Positions 23,087-34,854 of a DNA stretch of 64,000 nt are shown here, piece by piece (position 1 is the stretch's first letter; each line of letters begins with the position of its first letter). The notes beneath the pieces are model-generated. The model made no database searches. It worked only from the letters and a program-made list of their open reading frames with translations, and was not told the DNA's origin. The stretch covers positions 17,776,501-17,840,500 of the forward strand of contig CM067559.1 of the NCBI GenBank assembly GCA_034509755.1. Direction: 5' to 3'. Source of the DNA: Anisodus tanguticus. Its lineage: Eukaryota > Streptophyta > Magnoliopsida > Solanales > Solanaceae. The translations under genes were made by a program, and so were the position numbers.

Positions 23087-24043
23087 ACTTTTCCAATACT
23101 GAAAAAATCTCAAGTTTTTTCCATCTTGTTGAAATTTAGAGCATTCATTAGAACCCAATTCATACGGGAAATAAAAAATATTCAGTGTGATAATGGCAAA
23201 GAATATGACAATGGGGTGTTTCGGAAATTCTGAGCTAATAATGGGATCAATTTTCATTTTTCTTGTCTTCATACGTCTTCACAAAATGGAAAAGCCGAAC
23301 GCAAAATTCGTACCATAAATAACATTGTCCAAACTTTATTGATTCATGCTTCCGTACCCCCATCTTTTTCGCATCATACTCTACAAATGGCTACATATCT
23401 CCTTAACATTCTTCCTTCCAAAGGTTTGACGTATTCTTCCCCCATACAAATTTTATATAATAAAACACCTTCGTATTCCCATCTTCGGGTCTTTGGGTGC
23501 TTGTGTTATCCGTTATTTTCGTCCTACACAATTAACAAACTTCAGGCCCGGTCTACTCCGTGTGTGTTTTTGGGTTTTCCGTTTAATCATCGTGGTTATA
23601 AATATTTTGATTTATCCTCTAATAAAATCATCATTAATCGTCATGTCATTTTTTATGAATCCCAATTTCTGTTTGCTAAGGTTAGTAATCCCGGGCTTAG
23701 TTCGTATAATTTTTTAGATGATGGTATTTCCCCGCATCTTATTCACTATTTTTCGGACGTGTCCCGCACCCCAATTCCGCCAGCGGGCCCACTGCCCGTT
23801 GGTCCTCCCCAAACGTCGTCGTCTACAAATCTAGTCCAGCAACTAGGCCATCAATCCTACCCAGTTCTGGCCCGGTTCGATTCATTGTTTCGGGTCCGAT
23901 TGGCCCGATTCCGTGTCCAGTTCGGGTTTCAGTTCCCGATTTGGGCCAGCAGGCCCACTGCCTGCTGGCCAGTCCGTCCCACGTCCAGAAAATTCCCAAA
24001 ATCCATCTCCTTCTTCCCCGAGTCATCAATCGGTCACTCATAG
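23087..24043 (+). pseudogene. integrase core and C-terminal part of copia C
   Basis: 23087-23340 carries integrase core remnants, including the segment encoding IQCDNGKEYDNG and a TGA near 23231. From 23339 the frame is open: the MATYLLNILPSKG block, then FGCLCYPLF and CVFLGFPFNHRGY, then a Pro-rich linker. Not continuous with the RT frame. Confidence 0.8.
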
Positions 24044-24059
24044 TCAACGAGGTATTTTT

Positions 24060-25640
24060 AAATCGAAAAGACATTTTAACTTAAATTCTAATGTTCTTAA
24101 ATCACCCTTACCCCGTAATCCTGTGTCTGCATTGAATGACTCGAATTGGAAAATTGCTATGACCGATGAACATAATGCTCTTATTGATAATAAGACGTGT
24201 GAGTTGGTGCCCCGCCCTTCTGGTATTACTATTAATAGGTCTATGTGGATTTTTGCTCATAAGGACAATTCAGACGGTTCATTTGCACGGCATAAGGCTC
24301 GGCTTGTGGGTGATGGTAAGACTCAGTAGGTTGGTGTGGATTGTGGGGAGACGTTTAGTCCGGTGGTCAAGCTGGCTACCATTCGCACTGTATTCAGCTT
24401 GGCTCTTTCGAAAGCATGGCACATCCATCAGTTAGATGTGAAAAATGATTTCTTACATGGTGATCTCAATGAGACAGTGTATATGCATAAGCCTTTGGGG
24501 TTTAGGGACCCCAAGTATCCTCATCATGTCTGTTTGTTGAAGAAGTCCTTATATGGGCTTAAGCAGTCTCCACGGGCCTGGTATACGAGGTTTGCCGACT
24601 ATGTTACGACTATTGGGTTCACTCACAGCAGGTCGGATAATTCCTTGTTCATATATCATCGTGGGTCGTCCTTGGCTTATATACTTTTATATGTGGATGA
24701 TATTATCTTGACTGCCTCGTCCGACGCATTACGCTGGTCTATCATGACAATGATCAGTTTTGAGTTTGCTATGAAAGACTTGAGGCTTTTGAGTTATTTT
24801 CTGAGGATTGATGTCACTCGTCATGCAGGTGAGTTATTCTTATCTCAATGGAAGTATGCAACTGAGATCATTGAGAGGGCTGGGATGTCATCCTGTAAGT
24901 CCACTTCCACTCCAGTTGATACTAAGCTCAAGCTTAGTGCTGTGGTCGGCGCGCCATACGAGGATCCGACCCGATATCGCAGTCTTGCAGGGGGCCTTCA
25001 GTATCTTACATTCACAAGACTTGATATTACGTATGATGTACAACAGGTGTGTTTGTTTATGCATGATCCCAGAGTTGAGCACATGAACGCGCTCAAACGC
25101 ATCCTTCGGTATATTCAGGGTACACTTGACTATGACTTACATTTATATCCTTCCTCGACGTCCACACTTGTCTCGTATACAAATGCTGATTGGGGTGACT
25201 GTCCGGACACCAAACGGTCTACGTCCGGCTATTGTATGTTTCTTGGTAATAACTTGGTCTCATGGTCTGCGAAATGTCAGTCAACTTTGTCCCGATCCAG
25301 TGCCGAGGCCAAATATCGAGGGGTAGTTAATGTGGTCTCGGAATCATGTTGGTTACGTAATTTGCTGTTGGAGCTTCATTGCCCTATTCAGAAAGCAACC
25401 TTGGTTTATTGCGATAATGTTAGTGCCATCTACCTGTCTGGCAATCCGGTTCAGCACCAGCGCACTAAACATATCGAGATGGACATTCACTTTGTTCGCG
25501 AAAAGGTTGCTCGTAGTCAAGTACGCGTCTGCCATGTCCCGTCCAGGTATCAAATTGCCGACATCTTTACAAAGGGTCTTCCCTCGGTCCTTTTTGAAGA
25601 TTTTAGGACAGTCTCAGCGTTCGAAGACCGCCCGCTATGA
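24060..25640 (+). pseudogene. reverse transcriptase and RNase H of copia C
   Basis: One frame covers the whole RT-RNase H region with a single stop, TAG at 24327-24329, in place of the second Gln of a QQ pair. RT motifs visible: LDVKNDFLHG, KKSLYGLKQSPRAW and the catalytic YVDD at about 24690-24701. RNase H shows the altered YTNADWGD (the family has TDADWAG, so an active-site Asp reads Asn), SSAEAKYR and IADIFTKGLP. The tract GTGGGGGTG precedes the 3' LTR. Confidence 0.88.
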
Positions 25641-25651
25641 CTGTGGGGGTG

Positions 25652-25951
25652 TGTTAAATATACATAATATACACACGATATACATGTGTATATTATGTAT
25701 ATTTAGCATAGATTGTTCTCTGTTTGTATAACATAGTTATTGCCCATCCGTGGGCATCCTTCTCCTTGTACAAATGTGTAATTAATGTTATAGTCTAATT
25801 AGTATTGTACACTTACCATACTTGTATAGTTAGTCTCCAAAGAGAATAAGGTTTTAGGAATAGAATAGGAATATGATTCTCCTATTATGAAAATATGTAA
25901 ATGTATATACTCTTTCAATCAATGAAAATAATGAAGAGATTATTTCTTTCA
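25652..25951 (+). repeat. 3' LTR of copia C
   Basis: Begins TGTTAAATATAC and ends TTTCA, followed by the CTAAA duplication. Contains ~10 bp more than the 5' LTR near its start. Confidence 0.93.
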
Positions 25952-25956
25952 CTAAA

Positions 25957-27731
25957 TAAGTTTATTTTTTTCACATAAAGTTTGTGATATACTTGATGAC
26001 TTACCTGAGTCAATCAGAATCAGACAAGAAAGTTTATTTACACTTAAATTTTCTACTCTATGCAGCTATAAAAAGAGAGCTTACATATCTCGTGGGGATC
26101 ATTCAAAAGTGGAGAGAAAGCATTCATAAATTCCTGAATGCATCCAATTACGAAGAATAGAGGAAATACATAAAATTATACTCATAAAAATTCATTGATA
26201 AAAGTTTTTTCTTCATATTTATTTGTAATTACAATTAATTTTAATAACAAGAAATTTGTCTCAGAACAGTCAGGTAAATTAAGAAAGAAAAAGAACATGA
26301 TGTGGCACCAAACAAAAAATATCACATCTTTATAGGGTAAGGTAATGGTATTAGTGACGGTCCACTCAGACAAAATCTGGGTGGATTTAAATTTGACAAC
26401 TCCTTTTCTCTTCTTCTTTCTTTGTCTCTCTCATGTAAATTAAAATAAACGAATAACAACTCATGCATCCATTGTCGTGGTAGTGGATTACTATCATGGT
26501 CGCTATACTTAACCGAGTTTAAATCTAGACAAATATGAAATAAGGAAAATGTGGCTCACTATTCACTCACATGCATGAATATTAACTGTTGATGATGTGT
26601 AGCACAGCGAATTTCATGAAAACACGGACTATTAACCTTTTCCTGTCAAGTTTTGAGTTAGGACTCAATTATATGCCTTGTATGGATGTATCCTACTAAC
26701 TATTGCTTTGTAAAACGAAAAGAACTTAAGAGGAACAATTTCAATTACCAAAAAGAAAAACATGTGGCATTTTGTACTAGACAATTGCTTATCCCTAAGT
26801 CTGTAACTTAAGATAACAATTTTAAAATATATTTGAAGGTCAAGGACACACATATTATAATGATCAAATATTAGCTTCTTGATACTTAAAGACTTGCTTA
26901 TATTGACAATTAATAGTAAAGAAAAAAGGATAAAGAAGATCTTATTCAATTGTCTCCAGCGGAAGCGCCAAAACAAAAAAATGAGTGCTTGTTACAGAAT
27001 ATGAGCCTATACAATAGTGATGATGAAAATCAGATGCCTTACAAGTGAGGGGAGGGGTATATTTATGGTTTGAATTCTACGTAACGTCTCCCGCGTATCA
27101 AGTTGTCCTTAATGACCATTATCAACATATTAGATCCTAATACGTGTGGTTATGTAATCGCTGGGATGAATTCCATATTTTTCAAAGCTGGTTATTTGAT
27201 AGAGCTGATTGTATTAGGACACTAGCGATCTTCCGTGTGCTTAGCTCCGAATGGAAGCTAATCGTCACTGATGTTCCGGGTTTGGAGCGAACTAGAATCG
27301 TGTCTGGACCGAACATGGCTCTTATCTTTGACCGGAGTTATCTTTACTGAACTGGATCTGACTAGATTCGAACTGCCACATATTGCTATTTGAATCCTAC
27401 ACATGTTTCGAATCCGTATTTCGAGTGTAAAAAAGAAATTTGGAGCATACGCATGTTGTTAAAGAGTACAATGTGCATGTCTATTCACTATTTGCATAAA
27501 CTTTATAGAAGTGTACCGTTTATACACAAAAGTATAAGGCAGCTAAATACTATCCAATGAGTTTTATTTGGAGAACTTCCGGGTTGGTACGGAATCCATT
27601 TAGCAGATCTGGGCTTACCACAAACTTTATGGGCCAATCCTATCGGCCCGAAATATACAATCGGAGTTTCACAAAAACTCAGTGGTTCCCGGCAGCTTAC
27701 ATTGAACGCCGGGAATATGGCGGGGTCAAAG
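25957..27731. other. intergenic, no gene seen
   Basis: AT-rich with only short chance open frames. The last ~200 bases before 27732 may be the old promoter and leader of the HAD phosphatase pseudogene. Confidence 0.6.
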
Positions 27732-28592
27732 ATGGTAATCGTATTTGATTTCTATCGGACCCTAATTGAGGATGACATCGATAGATGGGTGGTGGAGAAT
27801 ATGGGTCTGACCCATTTGTTCAATCAGCTCCAACCAACTTTACCTTGGAATCCTCTCATGGTCACTGCTTTTCCCTCTTTCTCATCTCAATTTATTTCGC
27901 TTTTAACTTTTATCACTCTTTTTTTTTCTGTCTTGTATATTTATTGTGTTTTGACTGCATAATACCATACAATTAACCCAAATTAATGTTCGGTTCTCCA
28001 TTAGATTAAGTGGAAAGAAGCAGAATTTTGTTTTTCTCTTTGACTGAATAAACTGTCAATAGTTAGGGAAGATTGATGAGGTTTTCCTTTAAGCTAGATT
28101 AGTTACTAGCAGAATTGGAGTAACTGGTAAAACTGTTGTCATGTGACTAGGAGGTCACGGGTTGAAGACATGGAAATAGCCTCTTGCAGAAATGCAGGTA
28201 AGGCTACATACAATAGACCCTTGTGGTCCGGCGCTTCCACGGACTCCGTGCATAGTAACAACTTAGTGCACCGGGCTGCCCTTTTAGATTGGTTACTATT
28301 TTCTGTTTCGAGTATCATTTTCTAACGATGTGGAGTGACTGATTTTAGGGATGATGGAGGAGCTACATTCACAAGGTAAACAGTTGAACAGATAGCTGAA
28401 TGTTTGAAGCATGTTCCGTTGCATCCTCGAACAATTTCAGCCATAGAATCAGCTCATGATCTTGGGTACATATTTCTAAATTATCATTTTGATTTATATA
28501 TTGAAACTTAAATGAGATTGTTGCTTTTGCTAATTACGGTTGTGGTTATTTCAGATGTGACTTAAAAGTAGTTAGTGATGCCAATCAGTTTT
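27732..28592 (+). pseudogene. HAD-family phosphatase pseudogene, 5' part (PPsPase1/PHOSPHO1-like)
   Basis: Exon 1 (27732-27860) starts MVIVFDFYRTLIEDDIDRWV and exon 3 (28555-28592) ends in VVSDANQF before copia E. The family (Arabidopsis PPsPase1 and relatives, cytosolic small-phosphate hydrolases) has DFDRT as motif I; here the second Asp, needed for catalysis, is Tyr. Exon 2 (about 28349-28465) encodes MMEELHSQG and then loses one base in the GKTVEQ segment; its junction with exon 1 also leaves two extra bases. Motif II/III material lies beyond copia E at 34855. The gene has point damage as well as the insertion. The family call rests on recognition of the sequence, not a search. Confidence 0.88.
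28108..28285 (+). mobile_element. Au-type SINE in an intron of the HAD pseudogene
   Basis: Contains AGGAGGTCACGGGTTGAAGA (a box B variant), CCTCTTGCAGAAATGCAG, AGACCCTTGTGGTCCGG and GTGCACCGGGCTGCCCTTTT, the signature of the widespread plant Au SINE. Flanked by near-identical 12-bp repeats AGATTAGTTACT (28096-28107) and AGATTGGTTACT (28286-28297). Confidence 0.85.
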
Positions 28593-29813
28593 TGTTTGTT
28601 ACTATTGTAGTAAAGTAGTACGAAAAACAAATAAGTATTACAAGTGTTCGAAAGGATAAACAAATAGCCAATCTTCAAAACTGCCGCAAAGTTGTTGAGT
28701 CTTGAATCTTGATGACCTGAAATCAAGAAACACTAAATCTGGATAGTTACAACTGTGTGCTGAGTCGAGTGATTGCACTCTATCCTTAAGACAAGATTGA
28801 CCCGTATATATGCTTTTACGTTAGCGGGCAATAGTCTCCCAAGATAAAACAACACTTTAATCTCAACACTACAAAGCAAATAGGTTGAGTCTGACGAAGA
28901 AAACAAATACGAATCGACTTGCTGAAGAAATGGAAAAGGAAGGAAGAGTTTCTGTTTTCGTCCAACGTTTTTGGACTGACTTTCTCTTATGTTTTGTCTC
29001 TGTGTATATAGTGTCTCTGTTGTGTATATCTTGTGTATATGTGTGTCTTTCCCCACTGTTTTTCGTCACTGTATGTACAACACAATTGAGCCAAAATGCA
29101 TCAATATATAGCATGGAGGAGGGACTCCTCAACTGCCACAAACAAAGCTGTTAATAGCCATTAGTGAGGGTTGTTAATGGCCATTAGAGAGGGCTGTTAA
29201 TGGCCATTAGAGAGGCTGATTATGATCATTGAAGGAGGGCTATTTATGGAGGAGTTAACAACCAAGTATTGGCTGGTTAATGCTCCAAAAAATAGCCCAA
29301 ACAGTAGGCAAAAAGTTTTTGCCTTCCGTCATTCCCAAAATAAATTTTCTAGAAACTCTAGGGACCAAACTATAAATATTAAGCAATTTGGGGTCCAAAA
29401 AGATAATATCAGAAAGTCCCCACAGCCCACAGCCCACGACCCACGCCCGAGCCCGGACCCACGCCCGAACCCAAGCACATCTAGGTCCTCCATCCTTTAA
29501 ACACATGAGATACCCTTGGGGTCCCAAACCCTTAACCACTTTAGAGACTTATAAAGAGAGCAATTCTTCATTTTTCCACCGATGTGGTAGATTTGTCTCA
29601 CACCATATTTCTATGCCTCAAACACCTTACTTCATGGACCAATATCTCTTTCATTTCTCAACGAAATTTTACGATTCTTGGCCCTACGGTCATCTACTCA
29701 CTTAGTAGATTATGCATGTGAGAAGAGACAAAGCCTCCAACATGCGGAACACTAGTGTTTAATTCATTAAACATGGGTGGACGCACCTCCCCGCCAAAGG
29801 CAAATTTCCAACA
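28593..29813 (-). repeat. 3' LTR of copia E (left side)
   Basis: 1221 bp from TGTTTGTTAC to TTTCCAACA (plus strand). Longer than its partner because it retains a segment at about 29160-29465, including a short GGCCATTAG-containing tandem repeat, that the other LTR has lost. Confidence 0.88.
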
Positions 29814-31380
29814 ATCCTCTCTATGAAAGAGAGATTTTGGCGCACACACAAGGTGCCTACTTTCAGCAATCTTTCAGCGAAAAGATATTGCATCGGGAGA
29901 GGTAGCTTCCGCTTTGAACCTTCCCTAGTTGAATACCACCAGACTTACTGCGCGGTGAACGTGATGTCTTGAACCGTCAGTGTTTAGTGTAAGCTAAGAC
30001 AATGATACCAACACAATAACTCTCCTTATTCATTTTCATTCTTATGGTTTTGTCCGTTGTGGCCGTGGACACACTTGGATTCTTAAGTGCGTTTATTTGA
30101 GGCGGCCTGTCCTCGCACTTAAATAGGTGATCTCCTACAAGGTATCCTGCTATACCCCACTTCACAAGTGTTAGGAATCATTAAAAGTTTCCCCAACCTT
30201 AACCTCAACTATGTGAGGATCGTTTAAAGGTTTGGAAGCTTAACCTTTACCCATCATGCAGGTAGCACTTTAATGTCTATCGCAGGAACAACTTTGGATT
30301 CATGTTTCTCTACAGAAATCATCATCCGAGGTGCTCTTACTTCCACCAAAGCGCTCAACTGAACCTTTTGCAGCTTAGTTTTTCCATTGAACCAAATTCT
30401 TGGGATCTCCAGTCAGTATGGTTGGTTACCACCGCAAAGGTTTATATTGTTTGGGTTTTAAGCCCGTTCCCCTAGACAGGCAGAACACTTGATCTCCGGG
30501 TAGTCCCTTAGTTAGTAATCAAGGAAGTGACACCCGTGATGATCAACTGCCATACGGTCTTATATCTCCGACAGATCCTGACAGATATGTCCAGACGCCG
30601 TCATCCGTGTCCTTTCTGAAGCCTACCGGCTAGCCACAGTGTATAACTACTGAAGGCACGGGTTTCTCCCAATAAGGGACGTCCTCTAAGGAGTCGTGAA
30701 GTTACTCAACTTCCTTCATGCTTTGTTTAAAGTGATAAACTCCGATTTTATCATGAATCGGCCGATGCAAGTTTTCTTAGAGGATTTTCCAAGACCCACC
30801 ATACACATTTCCTTGTGGCTTTGGTGTTCTTCATATCTGATGTCCAGTTTGCATCACTGTGTTCTCCCAGAACGCTGGACATCCAGAATACCATGATCCG
30901 TAGATAAGCGAATATTTCAGATATCGTCATATCCGACTTAACGCCTTTTATTGATCATTTATTAAAATCATCAGTGAACCTTAGTTCACCTGATCTGCTT
31001 TGTAGGCCGATACCAGGTCGGTTGTAGTGTGTAACATACATTGAACTACATGTGACATGCGCATATCGCTCCTTGTATATGGGTGCACCATGATTTCAAT
31101 CAGTTATATGATTCATATCCATTGGTGTCTTCAACGAGACTGTCAACTATCTCACAACTGAGTTTGGAGTTAGACAAGTTTGTTAGATGTCTTAGAAATC
31201 CAATTCCTAAGATGTCATCTGTGATACCCATATCTTTCATATCGAGACTTTATTTCAATATGACTTCCACTCTCAGACGGTTGGTTTTCCAATTTTTGGC
31301 TTTCTAACTTCAGAGTCAATGTTTCTGTGGTCAGATTCATTATTTATGTTTTATCTGAAACTTCCAAGACCAAAATGTAA
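29814..31380 (-). pseudogene. RT/RNase H and 3' untranslated remnant of copia E
   Basis: Minus-strand sequence corresponds in order to the RT-RNase H end and 3' leader of element F: the segment at 30420-30740 matches F's region encoding the GLPKDQMFCLSRGMGLKP end, and 29814-30180 matches F's 3' non-coding part. No open frame longer than ~70 codons survives. Confidence 0.6.
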
Positions 31381-31385
31381 ACATT

Positions 31386-31586
31386 TCAGGGACCAAATAG
31401 AAAGTTCAAGAAGAAGCCCAACAGTCCAGCAAACCAACTCTGATTCTCCCCTTCCAACTCTCCGGTTAGAAAGGTTGTTTCAACACCCATGCCACGCAAG
31501 ACTGCAATGGCCCTGGATGTTAAGCTACTCACAGGGGAGCACATTTTACAACCCACAGGTTCTTTTCCCAGAGGAAGATCAACCAT
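31386..31586 (-). pseudogene. reverse transcriptase fragment of copia E
   Basis: 66 codons beginning MVDLPLGKEPVGCK, equivalent to the LVDLLPGNKLLGCK stretch at the RT start of element F, then degenerate. Confidence 0.55.
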
Positions 31587-31942
31587 TACACAAGTATGGT
31601 TCTATATGATGAAATCTATTTCTCTTTAGTTTCTTTCCAAAGCAGCGCTTTTGGAGATGACAATTATTTGTTAATTGTCCATGGTTTGTTCTCAACCATA
31701 CAAGCTAGAAGGCCTGGAACAAGTCTTTGTCCCCTCTTTGCTCCGTCTCGGTTCAACATCTAGAATCCCTGAGTTCTGCAGATTTGGAATATTAAGTTTC
31801 GGATAGTCAGCAACTTCCGAGTCCTATAGATACGAAACGTCTAGTTCCGGACAGTCAGGCCCTCGCGGGTTCTTGCTAACCTCGAGCAATTACTTTTTTT
31901 TCCTTTTCAAGGAAAGCTATCTACAAAGAATTCAGCATTCTT

Positions 31943-32411
31943 TTACGCCAAGAGGCGATAAGCACTACTGTTATTTGCAGTTTCAGTGGATATGCAATTT
32001 ACAGTCTTAGGTCCAACTTGGCTTGTTTCGGTATTCCAACTTCTACCAAACCACCCCACATCACAACTTTTGTATGTGAGATCCTTTCCATGTCTCACAT
32101 GGAGAGTTATCCTTATCCTTATGCGGAGTTCTATTGAGAATTGCATTAGCGGTAAGGATCGCCTTGCCCCACATAATTTGGGCGTACGTCTTTGCGCTTG
32201 GCTAACACCGTTAGACTGAGGTGAGTAATGAGCAGTCGTTTAATAAACGATGCTTCACATTCTCCCCCTCTATCACTACGAATTTCTCAATCCGTAGGCT
32301 TAGTTGATTTTCAACTTCTGCTTTATAGCGCTTATCCGCTTCAACAACTTCATCTTTGCTTTTCAACAAACAAAGGATACAATACGTTGTACCATCATCA
32401 ATGAAGGTCAC
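31943..32411 (-). pseudogene. integrase fragments of copia E
   Basis: 32411-32211 encodes MTFIDDGTTYCILCLLKSKD and KAEVENQLS, matching the integrase core of element F (MTFIDDSTRYCYLYLLKSKD). 32146-31943 contains VGPKTVNC and NNSSAYR, matching F's post-integrase segment. Most of the integrase catalytic region between them is deleted. Confidence 0.7.
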
Positions 32412-33034
32412 AAAGTACTTGTCTCCCCCCTCTATTTTGTATAAATTTCAAATCACCCAAGTAGGTGTGACTAAGTTCTAGATGAGCGGTGCTTCTTTCG
32501 CTATTCCTTTGACGGAATTTGGAAAGGTGATTTTGCCTCTTCGCCTACCTCACATTTATTTTGAGGGTTTACGTCGACAGAAGATAACAATCTCAACTTC
32601 GTTAGCTTTTGAATGATTTTCGATTTAACGTGTCTTAATCTATGATGGCATAGATGCACGGATTACAAATATATCATTCATATGGCTACAGACATACTGT
32701 ACCATTCTTAGTTATTACAGACCTGTTGGACTAGTCTCAAACCAGCTTGACCAACAGCCTCATCTTAGAGTGATCCCATTCCCTGAAGTCCTATTGAGGA
32801 CAACCTCTTTAACCCCTTCTACTTTAGAGGTGGCGTTGCTTCACATGAACAACCTCTTGCCCGTGGTTAGGGCGTAATCGGATCATATGTGATCTGGATA
32901 CTCTGACCCACTCCAGTTGCTTTGGCAGACTGAGTGTCCAATTTCTTTTCTGCCTTTCTTTAGGCCTTTAGATCATTTAAGACCTGGAAACTCTGGCCCA
33001 CCTTACTAGGTGTCCATTACTTTTCCTATGAACT

Positions 33035-33240
33035 GAATTCTGGCCCCACTCCAGTCGCCCGTAGGCTTTATATGACTGAGTGTCCAATATCATCACATCA
33101 AATGAATTTTGGCCCACTCCAGTCGCCCGGAGGCTTTGTATGACTGAGTGTCCAATATCATCCTATCAAAGGAATTTTGGCCCACTCCAGTCTTCCGGAG
33201 GCTTTGTATGACTGAGTGTCCAATATCATCCTATGAAGGA
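33035..33240. repeat. 68-bp tandem repeat, three copies, inside copia E
   Basis: Units start at 33035, 33104 and 33172 with GAATT(C/T)TGGC and share CCACTCCAGTC, the TATGACTGAGTGTCCAATAT block and a short spacer. More diverged copies are visible back to about 32880. Located on the gag/leader side of the element. No matching repeat is seen in element F. Confidence 0.85.
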
Positions 33241-33887
33241 TCTTCTGCCAAATAGTGTGACAGGCTCAACGTCTTTAGCTTTTAGTCTTCTTCCCTTATG
33301 ATTGGTGCCCAGACAATTCTTAGCGCTTACTTAAGAGTGGTAACAGTTTTTGCACAGTCAGTGGATCTTTCTTCCTCGTATGTGTGAACATACTTTACAC
33401 ACTTTAATAATTACACTTAAAAGAACAGATCTTTTTAAGTCGTTTACAAAATCCAATCTTTAAACGGGAAAGAAGAAGAGATTAAACTTCTGATTTTAAA
33501 GCGTAAGGAATATAAATTATTTCGGAAAACATTTTCATATTCCTCCTTACTTTAAGCCATTTAAATCAGAAATCATTTAATCTTATTTTTGACAAGGAAG
33601 GAAAATTACTCATTCTAATTTTAGATTCTTTGTCTGGGACAGATATAGACCTTCTGCTCCAAGATAGAACCACATCTTCAGCCTTCTCCTCTTGTCCCAG
33701 TTGACATCCTCAGCTTATCGTGGGCGCTTGTTCCCACCACTCTCAGGAGCGGTGACACCATGAACACGTTGACCTTCAACATCATAATCATCACTATCTT
33801 CTACCAGAAAACCACAGCCATATCCATATTTGGTTACACAACTTTCGACCGACATCTTTCGAACATTAATACGATCTTGTCTTAAAT

Positions 33888-34854
33888 TGTTGGTTACTAT
33901 TGTAGTAAAGCAGTACGTGAAGTAAATAAATATTACAAGTGTTCGAAAGGATAAACAAATAGCCAATCTTTAAAATTGCCGCAAAGTTGTTGAGTCTTGA
34001 ATCTTGATGATCTGAAATCAAGAAACACTAAATCTGGATAGTTACAACTGTGTGCTGCGTCGAGTGGTTGCACTCTGTCCTTAAGACAAGATTGTCCCTT
34101 ATAAATGCTTTTATGTTAGCGGGCAATAGTCTCCCAAGATAAAACAACACTTTAATCTCAACACTACAAAGCAAATAGGTTGAGTCTGACGAAGAAAACA
34201 AATACGAATCGACTTGCTGAAGAAATGGAAAAGGAAGGAAGAGTTTCTGTTTTTGTCCAATGTTTTTAGACTGACTTTCTCTTCTGTTTTGTCTCTGTGT
34301 ATATAGTGTGTCTCTGTTGTGTATATGTGTGTCTTTCCTCACTGTTTTTTGTCACTGCATGTACAATACAATTGAGCCAAAAGGCATCAATATATAGCAT
34401 GGAGGAGGGACTCCTCAACTGCAACAAACAAGCCTGTTAATAGTCATTAGTGAGGGACCGGACCGGACGGGCGGGCGGGCGTCGGCGCGCGTGTGGGCTT
34501 AGCCTTGAACCCAAGCACATCTAGGTCCTCCCTCCTTTAAACACATGGGATACCCCTTGGGGTTCCAAACCCTTAACCACTTTAGAGACTTATAAAGAGA
34601 GCAATTCTTCATTTTTCCACCGATGTGGTAGATTTATCCCACACCATATTTCTATGCCTCAAACACCTTACTTCATGGACCAATATCTCTTTCATTTCTC
34701 AACGAAATTTGACGATTCTTGGCCCTACGGTCATCTACTCACTTAGTAGATTATGCATGTGAGAAGAGACAAAGCCTCTAACATGCGGAACACTAGTGTT
34801 TAATTCATTAAACATGGGTGGACGCACCTCCCCGCCAAAGACAAATTTCCAACA
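33888..34854 (-). repeat. 5' LTR of copia E (right side), internally deleted
   Basis: 967 bp from TGTTGGTTAC to TTTCCAACA. Compared with the partner LTR it lacks ~255 bp; at the break (about 34455-34500) is a GC-only filler containing GGACGGGCGGGCGGGCG. Confidence 0.88.

Larger units (their letters stand above)
20823..25951 (+). mobile_element. Ty1/copia LTR retrotransposon C, full-length
   Basis: LTRs at 20823-21112 (290 bp) and 25652-25951 (300 bp), flanked by the 5-bp duplication CTAAA (20818-20822 and 25952-25956). All domains are present in order. It is the least decayed of the A/B/C group: RT-RNase H is open for 434 codons, and the main lesions are a few stops and small duplications. 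Confidence 0.95.
28593..34854 (-). mobile_element. Ty1/copia LTR retrotransposon E, heavily decayed, minus strand
   Basis: 6262 bp inserted in an exon of the HAD phosphatase pseudogene, with TSD GTTTT at 28588-28592 and 34855-34859. LTRs lie at 28593-29813 and 33888-34854. Internal sequence near the left LTR is the reverse complement of the 3' internal region of element F (54740-55376), so E and F are one family and E reads on the minus strand. Coding capacity is reduced to short integrase and RT relics; roughly 1 kb near the 5' side is non-coding with tandem repeats. Confidence 0.9.
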
